From the NCBI RefSeq assembly GCF_014656195.1, contig NZ_BNBY01000008.1, forward strand, positions 242,396-306,395: DNA of 64,000 nt, given 5' to 3'. The position numbers and the translations under genes were made by a program. Position 1 is the first letter of the stretch, and each line of letters begins with the position of its first letter. Positions 25,851 to 34,867 of the stretch are shown here, piece by piece. This stretch comes from Kitasatospora xanthocidica. GTDB lineage: Bacteria; Actinomycetota; Actinomycetes; Streptomycetales; Streptomycetaceae. Below the pieces are notes generated by a model. That model saw only the letters and a list, made by a program, of their open reading frames with translations, was not told where the DNA came from and ran no database searches.

Positions 25851-25876
25851 TCGAGGCCGTCCCGAGCCGGTGACGG

Positions 25877-25911
25877 CGGGAGCCCGGGAGTCGTCAACCC
25901 CCGGGCTCCCG
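25877..25911. terminator. 12-bp-stem terminator after katG
   Basis: CGGGAGCCCGGG (25877-25888) and CCCGGGCTCCCG (25900-25911) are perfectly complementary around an 11-base loop. It lies between katG and the convergent response-regulator gene and can serve both. Confidence 0.85.
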
Positions 25912-25926
25912 CCCGTCGTTACGGCG

Positions 25927-26658
25927 TTACGGCTCCTGCGCCGCGGACCCCACGCTGACCAGCCCGGTCTCGTACGCCGCGACCACCACCTGGGCCCGGT
26001 CCCGCAGCCCCAGCTTGCCGAGGATCCGGGCGACGTGCGTCTTCACCGTCGCCTCGGACAGCCGCAGCCGGGCGGCGAGTTCGGCGTTGCTGAGGCCGCG
26101 GCCGAGCAGCGCCATCACCTCCAGTTCGCGCGGGGTGAGCGTGCCCAGCTCCCGGTGCGGGGCGGCGGTCGGGGCGTCCGGGCGGGCGAAGCGCTCGACC
26201 AGGCGGCGGGTGATGGCGGGGGCGAGCAGCGCGTCCCCGGTGCGGACCAGCCGGACGGCGGCGGCCAGGTGCTCCGGGGTGACGTCCTTGAGCAGGAACC
26301 CGCTCGCCCCGGCGGCCATCGCGGCGTAGACGTAGTGGTCGAGGTCGAAGGTGGTCAGCATGATGATCCGCGGCGGCTGCCCGGAGGGGTCGGCGAGGAT
26401 CCGGCGGGTGGCCTCCAGCCCGTCCAGGCCGGGCATCCGGATGTCCATCAGGACGACGTCCGGCCCGGTCCGGCGGACGGCGGAGACGGCCCGCTCGCCG
26501 TCCTCCGCCTCGGCGACCACCTCGATCCCCTCCGACTCCAGGATCAGCCGGAACCCGCTGCGGACGAGGGCCTGGTCGTCGGCGACCACCACCCGGATCG
26601 GCTGTCCACTCGTCGGCTGTCCACTCATCGGTGGTTCAGTCGTCGGCTGTTCACTCAT
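25927..26658 (-). CDS. NarL/LuxR-type response regulator
   Basis: The 243-residue regulator has a receiver domain (VVVADDQALVRSGFR; phosphoacceptor Asp in VVLMDIRMPG; conserved Thr and Lys in LTTFD and GFLLKDV) and a LuxR-type DNA-binding domain (LTPRELEVMALLGRGLSNAELA, ATVKTHV). The first 20 residues are a Ser/Gln/Pro repeat. Its start overlaps the kinase stop by four bases. It is expected to control the divergent ABC exporter genes that begin at 28128. Confidence 0.93.
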   Translation of the reverse strand: MSEQPTTEPPMSGQPTSGQPIRVVVADDQALVRSGFRLILESEGIEVVAEAEDGERAVSAVRRTGPDVVLMDIRMPGLDGLEATRRILADPSGQPPRIIMLTTFDLDHYVYAAMAAGASGFLLKDVTPEHLAAAVRLVRTGDALLAPAITRRLVERFARPDAPTAAPHRELGTLTPRELEVMALLGRGLSNAELAARLRLSEATVKTHVARILGKLGLRDRAQVVVAAYETGLVSVGSAAQEP

Positions 26659-27923
26659 CGGCTCTCCAACGGGATCAGGGCGGTGACGCGGTAGCCGCCG
26701 CGCGGCCGGGGGCCGGACCGCAGGGTGCCGCCGTAGACGGCGAGGCGTTCGCGGAGGCCGAGCAGGCCGCGGCCGTTGCCGGTGGCGGCGGCGCCGGTGG
26801 GGCGGCCGCCGGTGTCGGTGACGTCCACCGTCAGGCGGTCGGGGGCGTACTCGACGGTCACCGTGGCGTCGGCGCCGCCCGCGTGCTTGACGGTGTTGGT
26901 GAGGGCCTCCTGGACGACCCGGTAGGCGGCCAGTTCGACCCCGGGCGGCACCGGCCGGCGCTCGCCCCGGACCGCCAGCTCCACCGGCAGCCCGGCCCGG
27001 CGGACGCCCTCGACCAGCGCGTCCAGCCGGCCGAGGCCCGGCTGCGGGCTCAGGTCGGCCCCGGCGGCCGGGTCGAAGCCGGGCGCCGGATCGGCGGGTT
27101 CCGAGTCGATGGTCAACAGGCCCATGACGTGGCGAAGTTCGGTCATCGCCGCGCGCCCGCCGGACTCCACCGCGGCCATCGCCTCGCGGGCCTTGTCCGG
27201 GGCGGTGTCCAGGATCTTGCGGGCGGCACCGGCCTGGATCGTCATCATGCTCACGTTGTGGGTCACCACATCGTGCAACTCCCGTGCGATCCGCGCCCGT
27301 TCGAGCTCCACCGCGCGGCGCAGGGCGGCCAGCTGCTCGCGCTCCAGGGCGGTCAGCCGCTCCCGCCCCTCGTCCACCCGGCGGCGCCACATCCGCAGTT
27401 CGTAGGCGACCGCGAACACCGGCACCAGGACCAGGACGGCGATCACCCCGTTGGGGAAGTGCGGCAGCTTGGCGTCGGTGAAGAGCACCACCAGCGCGGC
27501 CGTCGCGACCGGCAGGCTGAGCAGGACGGTCCTCGGGCGGCGCCCGTACGCGGCCGCGCTGTACGCGGCGACGATCACCGCCGTGCCCGCCGAGTACGCG
27601 ATGTCCTGCGACTGGTGGCGGACCAGCAGCGCGGCCGGCAGCACCGCCCACAGCACCGCCAGCGGGTGGCGGCGGCGCAGCACCAGGGGCAGCGGCACGA
27701 GCGGGACCAGCAGCAACAGCCAGGTCAGGGTCGTTTCGCGCGGGTTGTCCGCGATGGTGGCGTAGCGCCCGCTGGTGACGGAGAGGAAGAGGGCCAGGGC
27801 CACGTCGAAGGCCAGGCCGCGCCGGGTCGGCCGGGGCGGCGGCGTGGCGCCCGGGCCATCGGCCGGGTCGTCGGCCGGGCGGAGGGCCGCGCGCAGCCGT
27901 CGCACCGTCGGATGGTTGATCAC
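26655..27923 (-). CDS. Two-component sensor histidine kinase, NarL-partner type
   Basis: The 422-residue membrane protein has about five hydrophobic segments in the first 190 residues, then the HisKA_3 dimerisation motif ARELHDVVTHNVSMM with the phosphorylated His, and a HATPase domain (QEALTNTVKHAGG, GNGRGLLGLRERLAVYGG). GTG at 27923 is taken as the start because it precedes the conserved part; no clear ribosome site decides it. The cognate regulator follows with an ATGA overlap. The signal is unknown; the divergent exporter suggests envelope stress or a toxic compound. Confidence 0.9.
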   Translation of the reverse strand: MINHPTVRRLRAALRPADDPADGPGATPPPRPTRRGLAFDVALALFLSVTSGRYATIADNPRETTLTWLLLLVPLVPLPLVLRRRHPLAVLWAVLPAALLVRHQSQDIAYSAGTAVIVAAYSAAAYGRRPRTVLLSLPVATAALVVLFTDAKLPHFPNGVIAVLVLVPVFAVAYELRMWRRRVDEGRERLTALEREQLAALRRAVELERARIARELHDVVTHNVSMMTIQAGAARKILDTAPDKAREAMAAVESGGRAAMTELRHVMGLLTIDSEPADPAPGFDPAAGADLSPQPGLGRLDALVEGVRRAGLPVELAVRGERRPVPPGVELAAYRVVQEALTNTVKHAGGADATVTVEYAPDRLTVDVTDTGGRPTGAAATGNGRGLLGLRERLAVYGGTLRSGPRPRGGYRVTALIPLESR

Positions 27924-28127
27924 CGGGCCATTGTGGTGGTCGGGCGGCCCCGGGGACAGCCCCGCGGACGGCGGTAGCCGGTACATCCGGCGACTACCTC
28001 GCAAGGATGACGCCGCGCCGGATCCGCCGGACGCGGTACGGAAGTTGCCGCGGGCGACGGACGCGGCGGCGCCCCGCCCCTCCGTACCGTCGTGCCGTCC
28101 ACCGGAAGGAACGGGTGAGGAGCGGGG

Positions 28128-28880
28128 ATGAGCAGCGTACGAGGAGTGCCGGGGTCGGGGTCCAGGCCGGGGCCGGGGTCGAGCGGCGATCCGGTGATCG
28201 AGCTGAGCGGGGTGAGCCGCCACTACGAGGGCGCGCGGGCGGCGCTGGACGGGGTGACGCTGAGCGTACGGGCGGGGGAGTCGGTGGCCGTGCTCGGCCC
28301 GTCCGGGAGCGGCAAGTCCACGCTGCTGAACCTGGTGGCCGGGCTGGACCGGCCGAGCGCCGGGACGGTCACCGTGGCCGGGGTCCGGGTGGACCGGCTG
28401 GGGGAGGCGGCCTCGGCCCGCTACCGGCGCGGCACGATCGGCATGGTGTTCCAGTTCTTCAACCTGCTGGACGACCTCACCGTCGCCGACAACGTGGTGC
28501 TGGCCGGGGAGCTGGCCGGGGTCCCGCGCGGCGAGGCCCGGCGCCGGGCCGGGGATCTGCTGGAGTCGCTCGGCATCGACCGGCACGCCCGCGCCCACCC
28601 GGGCCGGCTCTCCGGCGGTGAGCGCCAACGCGTCGCGGTGGCCCGGGCGTTGATGAACCGGCCGACGGTGTTGCTGGCCGACGAGCCGACCGGTGCGCTG
28701 GACTCGGCCTCGGGCGAGGACGTCAAGGAGCTCTTCCGGGAGCTGCACGAGGACGGCCAGACCGTCCTGATCGTCACCCACGACCTGGCGCTGGCCGAGG
28801 ACTGCGCGACCCGCACGGTCCGGATGCGCGACGGCCGGATCGAGGCGGACTCGGCGGCAGCCCCGGCGGTGACGGCATGA
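28128..28880 (+). CDS. ABC transporter ATP-binding protein, LolD/MacB type
   Basis: The 250-residue ATPase contains Walker A GPSGSGKST, the Q-loop VFQFFNLLDDLT, the signature LSGGERQR and Walker B VLLADEPTGALD. This arrangement is typical for partners of FtsX-domain permeases. The permease begins inside its stop (ATGA overlap). Divergent from the kinase-regulator pair, it probably forms a stimulus-induced exporter unit. Confidence 0.95.
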   Translation: MSSVRGVPGSGSRPGPGSSGDPVIELSGVSRHYEGARAALDGVTLSVRAGESVAVLGPSGSGKSTLLNLVAGLDRPSAGTVTVAGVRVDRLGEAASARYRRGTIGMVFQFFNLLDDLTVADNVVLAGELAGVPRGEARRRAGDLLESLGIDRHARAHPGRLSGGERQRVAVARALMNRPTVLLADEPTGALDSASGEDVKELFRELHEDGQTVLIVTHDLALAEDCATRTVRMRDGRIEADSAAAPAVTA

Positions 28881-31267
28881 GCGCGCTCGGCAGGGTCGTG
28901 CGCGCCGGCGTCCGGCGGCGCCGGACGCAGTCGGTCGCGGTCGGGCTGGCCACCCTGGTGGCCACCACCTGCTCAGTCCTCGGCGGCTCGCTGCTGGTCG
29001 CCTCCCAGGCGCCCTTCGACCGGGCCTTCGACGCCCGGCACGGCGCCCACCTCACCGCGCGCTTCGACGGTACCCGGACGGACGCCGACCGGCTCGCCGC
29101 CACCGCGCACGCCGCCGGGGTGACGGCCGCCGCCGGGCCGTTCCGCACCGTCACGGTCGACCCCGAGCCGGGCCCGGACTCCGGCGTCCCGGCCGGGGTG
29201 ACCATGGCCCCGATGACCGTCACCGGCCGTGCCGCCCCGGCCGCCGGGGACATCGACGACGTCGAGCTTCTGCAGGGAAGTTGGCCGACCCGGCCGGGCG
29301 AGGTGGTGATCGACTCCGGGTACCGGGACCAGGAGCTGGAGACCGGTGCCACCCTGCGCCTGCCCGGTCTGCCGGGGGCACCGACGCTGCGGATCGTCGG
29401 CCGGGCCCGGTCCGTCAGCCGTACCTCCGACGCCTGGGTGACGCCCGACGGCATCACCGCGCTCACGGCGTCGGGCAGCACCCCCGGCTACGAGATGCTC
29501 TACCGCTTCGCGCAGGCCGGCACCGCCGACGCGATGGCCGTCGACCGGGCCGCCGTCACCGCCGCCGCCCCCGCCGGCTCGCTGACCGGCGCGCAGTCCT
29601 GGCTCACCGCCAAGCAGGGCTCCGACCGCAACACCGCGCTGTTCCTGCCGTTCATGGTCGCCTTCGGGCTGCTCGGCCTGGCGATGTCGGTCCTGGTGGC
29701 GGGGAATGTGGTGGCCGGCGCGGTCGGCACCGCGACCCGACGGATCGGCGTGCTCAAGGCCCTCGGCTGCACCCCCGCCCAGGTGGTGCGGGCGTACGTC
29801 GCCCAGGCGCTGGTCCCGGCCGGCGCCGGCACCCTGCTCGGGGTGGTCGCCGGCAACCTGCTGACCGTCCCGGTGCTCGCCACCACCGGGCAGCTGTACG
29901 GCACCGACACCTCCGGCATCGCCCCCTGGGTGGACCTCGCGGTGGCGGGCGGCACCCTCGCCGCCGTCGCCCTGGTCGCCTGGGCGGCCGCCGCCCGGGC
30001 CGGACGGCTGCGCACGGTGGACGCGCTGGCCGTCGGCCGTACGGCGGGCGGCACCCGGCGGGACGCGGTCGCCCGGCGCGCCGCCGCACTGGCCGCCCGG
30101 CTGCCGCTGCCCCGGCCGCTGAGCCTCGGCCTGGCCCAGCCCTTCGCCCGCCCGGCCCGGGCCGCCGGCATGCTCGCGGCGGTGCTGTTCGGCACGGCGG
30201 CGGCGGCCTTCGCGACGGGCATGGGCGGCACGATGACCTGGGTGCAGGAGGCGAAGAACCACGACGTCTCGGACGTCTTCGTGCACCCCCAGCGGCCCGG
30301 CGTCTCGCCCGCGCTCTGGTCGGCCCCTGTGGCCCGGCCGGAAGCGGCCGACCCGGCCGCCGTCACCGCCGCCCTGACCGCCCAGCCCGGCACCGCCGCC
30401 TACTACGGCACCGGCGTCGAGGACGTCACCGTGCCCGGCGTCGCCGGGAACACCACGGTGACCGCCTTCACCGGCGACAGCGGCCGGGCCGGCTACCGGA
30501 TGGTGTCCGGCCGCTGGTACCGGGGCCCGGGCGAGGCCGTCGCCCCCGCCACCTTCCTCACGGAGGCCTCGGCGAGGATCGGCGACCAGGTCACCTTCAC
30601 GGACCACGGCCGCCCGGTCACCGTCCGGATCGTCGGCGAGGTCTTCGACCCGCACGTCCAGACCAACGAGCTCTTCACCGACGCCGCCACCTTCCCGGCC
30701 GGAACGGCCCCGAAGCCGGACGTCTGGTTCGTCACGCTCAAGGACGGCACCGACCGCGCCGCCTACGCGACCGCCCTCGGCCGCGCGCTCGCCCCGGTGC
30801 ACATGAGCGCCGAGGCCGGCGGACCGTCCGGCTCCAGCGACATGATCCTCGCGATGAGGTCCCTCACCGCGACGCTGACCGCGCTGCTGGTCGCCGTCGC
30901 CGGGCTCGGGGTGTTCAACACCGTCGTCCTGGAGATCCGGGAACGGCGGCGGGACACCGGCGTCAACAAGGCGATCGGCATGACCCCGCCGCAGACCGTG
31001 GGCACGGTGCTCGCCTCGGTGCTCCTGGTCGGCGCCGTCGGCGGCGCGGCCGGCCTGCCCGTCGGCCTGCTGCTGCATCGGGTCACCGTGCCCGCGATGG
31101 GCCACTCCGCCGGGCTGAACTTCCCGGCCGCGGCACTGGACGTCCTCGGCACCCCGCAGCTGGTGGTGCTCGGCCTGGGCGGCGTACTGATCGCCCTGCT
31201 CGGGGCGCTGGTGCCGGCCGTACGGGCGGCGCGGGCGCGGACGGTGGACGCCCTGCGGGCGGAGTGA
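28877..31267 (+). CDS. ABC transporter permease with two FtsX domains
   Basis: The 796-residue membrane protein has an N-terminal anchor, an extracellular domain, an FtsX block (MVAFGLLGLAMSVLVAGNVVAGAVGTATRRIGVLKALGCTP), a second extracellular domain and a second FtsX block (VFNTVVLEIRERRRDTGVNKAIGMTP). Such systems export peptides or lipoproteins, or act mechanically on the envelope. The length and double block are normal for actinobacterial single-subunit versions. It is translationally coupled to the ATPase. Confidence 0.93.
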   Translation: MSALGRVVRAGVRRRRTQSVAVGLATLVATTCSVLGGSLLVASQAPFDRAFDARHGAHLTARFDGTRTDADRLAATAHAAGVTAAAGPFRTVTVDPEPGPDSGVPAGVTMAPMTVTGRAAPAAGDIDDVELLQGSWPTRPGEVVIDSGYRDQELETGATLRLPGLPGAPTLRIVGRARSVSRTSDAWVTPDGITALTASGSTPGYEMLYRFAQAGTADAMAVDRAAVTAAAPAGSLTGAQSWLTAKQGSDRNTALFLPFMVAFGLLGLAMSVLVAGNVVAGAVGTATRRIGVLKALGCTPAQVVRAYVAQALVPAGAGTLLGVVAGNLLTVPVLATTGQLYGTDTSGIAPWVDLAVAGGTLAAVALVAWAAAARAGRLRTVDALAVGRTAGGTRRDAVARRAAALAARLPLPRPLSLGLAQPFARPARAAGMLAAVLFGTAAAAFATGMGGTMTWVQEAKNHDVSDVFVHPQRPGVSPALWSAPVARPEAADPAAVTAALTAQPGTAAYYGTGVEDVTVPGVAGNTTVTAFTGDSGRAGYRMVSGRWYRGPGEAVAPATFLTEASARIGDQVTFTDHGRPVTVRIVGEVFDPHVQTNELFTDAATFPAGTAPKPDVWFVTLKDGTDRAAYATALGRALAPVHMSAEAGGPSGSSDMILAMRSLTATLTALLVAVAGLGVFNTVVLEIRERRRDTGVNKAIGMTPPQTVGTVLASVLLVGAVGGAAGLPVGLLLHRVTVPAMGHSAGLNFPAAALDVLGTPQLVVLGLGGVLIALLGALVPAVRAARARTVDALRAE

Positions 31268-31284
31268 CGGCGGGGGCGGGAGGC

Positions 31285-31836
31285 TCAGGCGCCGTCCGGG
31301 GCCCGGTCGTTCCCCTCCTGCCGCTCCGCCGCCTTCTCGGCCGCCCGCTGCTCCTCGGCCTTCTTCTCCGCGGCCCGGACCTGCTCGGTGAAGGTGTGCG
31401 CGTCGATCCGCTCGACGGTGGCACCGTGCCGGGCGGCCAGCTCGTCGGCCGGGCCGGGGGAGGCCTCCCGCAGCTCCAGGACGATCAGCACGCCGCCGTC
31501 CGGCACCCGGGTGGAGAGCACGATCAGGGCGGCGCCGGCCTCGGTCGCGTACCGCTCCTCCGCGGCGTTGCCCAGGGCCGCGCCCGCCGCGAAGCCCAGC
31601 AGCACGCCGATCGGCCCGCCGAGCAGCCCGACCACCCCGCCGAGCAGCCCCGACCCGACGGTGGCCACGCCCGCACCCCGGGTGAAGGTGTCCCTGACCT
31701 CCAGCACCCCCTCGGTGCTGCGCTCCAGCGCGGCCGCGACCCGCAGACCCGGCAGGTGCTGCGCCTCGTCGAAGGCGGGGCGCCAGCCGGCGGCGTCGGG
31801 GAAGGTCAGCAGGACGGCGTTGTGCTGCTCGCTCAT
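31285..31836 (-). CDS. DUF1269-like membrane-associated protein
   Basis: The 183-residue protein begins with a ferredoxin-like stretch (AVLLTFPDAAGWRPAFDEAQHL), contains a Gly-rich hydrophobic hairpin (GSGLLGGVVGLLGGPIGVLLGFAAGAALG), and ends in a charged Glu/Lys/Ala helix that is probably coiled coil. This order matches DUF1269 proteins of unknown function. ATG at 31836 opens the conserved region. It converges with the exporter permease gene. The tail is longer and more charged than in most relatives I recall. Confidence 0.75.
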   Translation of the reverse strand: MSEQHNAVLLTFPDAAGWRPAFDEAQHLPGLRVAAALERSTEGVLEVRDTFTRGAGVATVGSGLLGGVVGLLGGPIGVLLGFAAGAALGNAAEERYATEAGAALIVLSTRVPDGGVLIVLELREASPGPADELAARHGATVERIDAHTFTEQVRAAEKKAEEQRAAEKAAERQEGNDRAPDGA

Positions 31837-31953
31837 CGCACTCCGATCGGGCCGGGACCGGCGGTGGCCGGGCTTCCATCGTGACCCTCGGTACAGGCCG
31901 GTGCCACAGGAACGGCGCACTCGAACCCCGGCCGGGTGGCGTCTGGCCGGGGT

Positions 31954-32409
31954 TCAGCCCTCGGGCCGGTTGAAGAGCGGCCCCAGGTCCGGCGGGAGGT
32001 GCTCGACCACCAGGGCGACGGCCTCCTCGGGGCTGGTCGGGCTGCCGAGCACGTCGAGGCTGAACGGGCGGCGGACGCGGTAGATCCCGTTCCCCATCGG
32101 GTCGGTGAACGGGATGCCCTCATGGGTCCACGGCCAGTGCGTCGACAGGCTGAAGCACAGGGTGTAGTGGCTGGTCCAGAGGTAGAGCCGGCGCAGCCTC
32201 GGCTCGGCGTACGCGGCCCGGAGCAGGCGCAGCTGGTCGTCGATCGCGCTGCCGGGACCGCGCCCGTTCGCCAGCTTGCGCCACTCCGAAGCCCGGATCT
32301 TGTTCTGCCAGTTGGCCTCCGCAGCGGCCTCCGGCCCGATCGCGCGGGCGGCGGCGACGTCCAGCATGACGGGCTTGGGCGGAAGGTCCTTCAGATCGTC
32401 GGATCGCAT
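31954..32409 (-). CDS. Uncharacterised 151-residue protein
   Basis: I do not recognise this protein with confidence. It is soluble, with aromatic-rich YLWTSHYTLCFSLSTHWPWTH in the middle, followed by a Gly/Arg stretch and an acidic, Pro-rich end. It resembles short actinobacterial proteins annotated only by DUF number. ATG at 32409 is chosen because the stretch before it has no coding character. It lies just beyond the terminator of the P450/JmjC operon, so it is probably not part of that cluster. Confidence 0.6.
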   Translation of the reverse strand: MRSDDLKDLPPKPVMLDVAAARAIGPEAAAEANWQNKIRASEWRKLANGRGPGSAIDDQLRLLRAAYAEPRLRRLYLWTSHYTLCFSLSTHWPWTHEGIPFTDPMGNGIYRVRRPFSLDVLGSPTSPEEAVALVVEHLPPDLGPLFNRPEG

Positions 32410-32475
32410 GCCTGAGAGTCTGCCCTGGCCCCTCCCGGAATCGAACACCAGCAGCTCCGATGATCGGCCGCCACT

Positions 32476-32511
32476 GACCGGGGCCAGCCCGCCGACCCGC
32501 TGGCCCCGGTC
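32476..32511 (-). terminator. 13-bp-stem terminator closing the P450/JmjC peptide operon
   Basis: GACCGGGGCCAGC (32476-32488) pairs perfectly with GCTGGCCCCGGTC (32499-32511) around a ten-base loop. It begins 14 bases after the JmjC stop on the minus strand. A competing stem, CCCGCCGACC with GGTCGGCGGG, overlaps it. It marks the downstream end of the three-gene operon. Confidence 0.8.
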
Positions 32512-32524
32512 GGCGGGTCGGGTG

Positions 32525-33529
32525 TCAGTGCGTGGCGCGTGCCGCGGCGCGCAGTCGGCGCCAGGTGCGGCCGACGGATCCCAGCCCGGGGCGCCCGGTG
32601 CCGGGCCCGCCGGTCTCCCAGGCCCGGGCCGTCTCGGCGAAGCTCTCCGGCCGGGTCGGCGTCGCGGGCGGCAGCGACGCGGCCCGGGCGGCGAGCAGCA
32701 GGTCTTCCGGTCCGATCGTGTCGAGCCGCTCCCGGGCCTGGCCGAGCAGTGTGCCGCAGGCGTCGGCGATCGCGGCCTGGCCTAGTGGGCGTGCCGGGAG
32801 GGCCGACCCTTCGGCCAGTTGTTGCGCGAGGGCCGTCCGCAGGTCCTGCAGGGAGAGGTCGCGGATGGTGAGCGACAGGTGGGCGGACAGTCCGGCGGCG
32901 CCCACCGCCCGGTGCGCGAAGCCGCGCGGCACGTAGAGCAGGTCGCCGGGTTCGAGGACGCGGTGGAGGCGTTGCCGGGAGCGTTCGTCGTCCGGGAGTT
33001 CTCCCAGGGACCAGTCCGCCGCGGCCGGCGCGTCGTGGACGTACCAGGTCTTGCGTCCGGCCGCCTGGAGGACGAACACGTCGGCGTCGTCGCGGTGCAC
33101 CGCGAGGCCCTGGCCGCCGGCCGGGGTGAGGAAGAAGAACGCCTCCACGCGCCGGCCGAGTTCCTCGGACAGCCGGGCCACCAGCTCGCCCGTCGGGCGG
33201 TGCCACTGGTCGACGCACCGCAGCAGCAGCGTCGCCCCGGCGCGCAACCGCTCGATGACCTTCGCGCGGTCGGCGAAGCCCTCGTGCGTCACGCCGTTGA
33301 CCACGCGTGAGGTGGTGTAGGCCTCGGTCGGGACGGTCACCTTGTCGGAGCGGACCATCTCCAGGTAGGGGGTGCGCAGCAACCCTCCGTCGAAGGCGGC
33401 GTCCAGCACGTCGAGGTCGAACGGCGGGGCGAGGGCCTCCGGGGTGAAGACCGCGGGCTCGCGCTGCCACTGGCGGCCGGTGAAGGTCTCGATGTCGCCG
33501 ACCCAGTCGGCCAGCGTGGGCGATTCCAT
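32525..33529 (-). CDS. JmjC/cupin-type Fe(II)/2-oxoglutarate oxygenase, probable peptide hydroxylase
   Basis: The 334-residue protein fits the cupin-4/JmjC class that includes ribosomal-protein hydroxylases such as YcfD. The iron triad is visible as His145 and Asp147 (AVHRDDAD) and His206 (VPRGFAHRAV). A Lys in GRKTWYVHD is a good candidate for 2-oxoglutarate binding. The C-terminal 110 residues are helical and low in conservation, as in the dimerisation/winged-helix part of YcfD-like proteins. The gene is the last of a three-gene operon after the 27-codon peptide and the P450. It therefore most likely hydroxylates a residue of that peptide. That role is inferred from context; this family normally acts on peptides and proteins. 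Confidence 0.85.
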   Translation of the reverse strand: MESPTLADWVGDIETFTGRQWQREPAVFTPEALAPPFDLDVLDAAFDGGLLRTPYLEMVRSDKVTVPTEAYTTSRVVNGVTHEGFADRAKVIERLRAGATLLLRCVDQWHRPTGELVARLSEELGRRVEAFFFLTPAGGQGLAVHRDDADVFVLQAAGRKTWYVHDAPAAADWSLGELPDDERSRQRLHRVLEPGDLLYVPRGFAHRAVGAAGLSAHLSLTIRDLSLQDLRTALAQQLAEGSALPARPLGQAAIADACGTLLGQARERLDTIGPEDLLLAARAASLPPATPTRPESFAETARAWETGGPGTGRPGLGSVGRTWRRLRAAARATH

Positions 33530-33595
33530 GATGTGTCCCGTGGTGTCAGGGTGTTCGGTGCTCGCGGCCGGCGGTCTCCGCCCGCTGCCGCCGGG

Positions 33596-34678
33596 TCATC
33601 TCCCTGCCGCCTCGAACCGTGTCGCCGCCTCGAATCGTACGGAGAGCAGGGAGCGCAGGGGGACGGGTGCGTCGTGGCGCGGGCCGCGGATGACGAGGCC
33701 GCTGTCGAAGGCGACGGTCAGCAGCCGCTCGGCCAGGGGGACGACCAGGTGCTTGGCCCAGCAGCGCGCGCCGTCGAAGCCGAAGGGCATGAACGCGGGC
33801 GTCTTCTCCGGGTCCGCGACCCCGGCCCACCGCTCGGGCCGGAACTCCAGCGGGTCGGACCAGTGGTCCGGGTCGCGGTGCATCAGGAGCGGGAAGAGCG
33901 CCACGTTGTCCGTGGGGCGGATCTCGGGGTGCAGCCCGGTGTACGCCTCCCCGCCCGTGCGCCACAGCATCCACGCGGGCGGCAGCAGGCGCAGGGTCTC
34001 CCACAAAACAGCGGTGAGGTCGGCGGGGGCGGTCTCCCGGCCTCCGTGCTGCCGCAGCAGCCACAGGGCGTTGCCGGCCAGTGCGGCCACGCCGTCGCAG
34101 AGGGTGGCGGTCGCCCGCCGGTACATCGCGACGGCCTGCTTGCGGTCCAGGGGGTCGGAGGCGCCGCGGATCAGCTCGGCCAGTGCGGTCGACCCGGCCC
34201 CGTTCCCATCCCCACCCCCGGGGCCCGGCCAGACGGTGACGGCCCGGTCGACGATCCGGGAGAGGGCGTCGGAGCGCGTGATGCCGCGTTTCGACAGCAG
34301 GGAGACCGGCAGGGGGTCGGAGGAGAAGAGCCAGCGGCGCAGGTAGGAGGTGGGCGCGTAGGGCCAGGCGCCGGACAGCCCGCGGGCCGGGGGCGGCGGC
34401 GTCCGGATGCCCGCCATGACGTCCTGCCCGAGCGCCCGGATCGTCCGGGTCGCGCTGTCGTGCGGGATGTCGGCTCCCGCGGCGGGCTTGTAGACCGAGC
34501 GCTCCGTGGACAGCACGGGGCGCGCCGCGACGATTTCGGCGGTCAGCCGGTGGTCGGAGACGCCGACCGTGGTGGCGTCGATCCGGAATACCTTTTCGGT
34601 CCGCTCCAGCAGGTCCCGGATCCTCGGGGCATAGACGAGGGAATGGCCGAGCACGGCGGCCGGCGCCATTTCTTCCAC
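33596..34678 (-). CDS. Atypical cytochrome P450 of a small-peptide operon
   Basis: The protein has 360 residues, about 40 fewer than standard bacterial P450s. ETLR (227-230) is the ExxR motif, RPERW (280-284) the following loop, and the heme Cys is Cys306 in FGFDGARCWAKHLV. The I helix reads CDGVAALAGNALW (about 194-206) and lacks the usual acid-Thr pair that handles protons during O2 activation. That pattern occurs in P450s doing crosslinking rather than plain hydroxylation. Start: GTG at 34678 or ATG at 34669; neither has a strong ribosome site, suggesting coupling to the peptide gene 105 bases upstream. Its probable substrate is that peptide, whose end carries Trp and two His suitable for oxidative crosslinking. 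Confidence 0.85.
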   Translation of the reverse strand: MEEMAPAAVLGHSLVYAPRIRDLLERTEKVFRIDATTVGVSDHRLTAEIVAARPVLSTERSVYKPAAGADIPHDSATRTIRALGQDVMAGIRTPPPPARGLSGAWPYAPTSYLRRWLFSSDPLPVSLLSKRGITRSDALSRIVDRAVTVWPGPGGGDGNGAGSTALAELIRGASDPLDRKQAVAMYRRATATLCDGVAALAGNALWLLRQHGGRETAPADLTAVLWETLRLLPPAWMLWRTGGEAYTGLHPEIRPTDNVALFPLLMHRDPDHWSDPLEFRPERWAGVADPEKTPAFMPFGFDGARCWAKHLVVPLAERLLTVAFDSGLVIRGPRHDAPVPLRSLLSVRFEAATRFEAAGR

Positions 34679-34783
34679 GAGAATCCCGCCTTTATCGGAA
34701 TGGCGATGACATGCGTAGTGCGCCGCATCGCCGGGCGGAGGGGGCGGCTCGGCCGCGCCGCGCCCCCGCCCGGCGACGGTGCG

Positions 34784-34867
34784 TCAGATGACGTGCAGGA
34801 CCCACGCGTGGGCGGCGAGGTCCTCGTCCTTCTTGAACTTCTTGACGATCGCCTTGAACATCTTCAT
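34784..34867 (-). CDS. 27-residue putative ribosomal peptide precursor
   Basis: ATG at 34867 is followed by 26 codons and TGA, with GGGGA five bases before the start. The first thirteen residues, MKMFKAIVKKFKK, form a basic amphipathic helix; an acidic turn DED follows, and the last ten residues are LAAHAWVLHVI-type, aromatic and aliphatic with one Trp and two His. This leader-plus-core layout, with the likely core at the extreme C-terminus, is what P450-modified peptides (atropopeptides, biarylitides, cittilin-like) show. It lies directly upstream of the P450 and JmjC genes and shares their orientation. The exact core and product are inferred. An in-frame ATG at 34879 would add four residues but has a poor ribosome site. 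Confidence 0.75.
   Translation of the reverse strand: MKMFKAIVKKFKKDEDLAAHAWVLHVI

Noticed and set aside
28973..31879. A 968-codon open frame opposite the ABC permease and DUF1269 genes
   Set aside because: It is the mirror of real genes in GC-rich DNA: its product is an Arg/Gly/Glu-rich mix with no domain, and the other strand has coherent FtsX and DUF1269 motifs.
31954..32409. The 151-residue unknown protein as a fourth member of the peptide operon
   Set aside because: A strong terminator at 32476-32511 lies between it and the JmjC gene.
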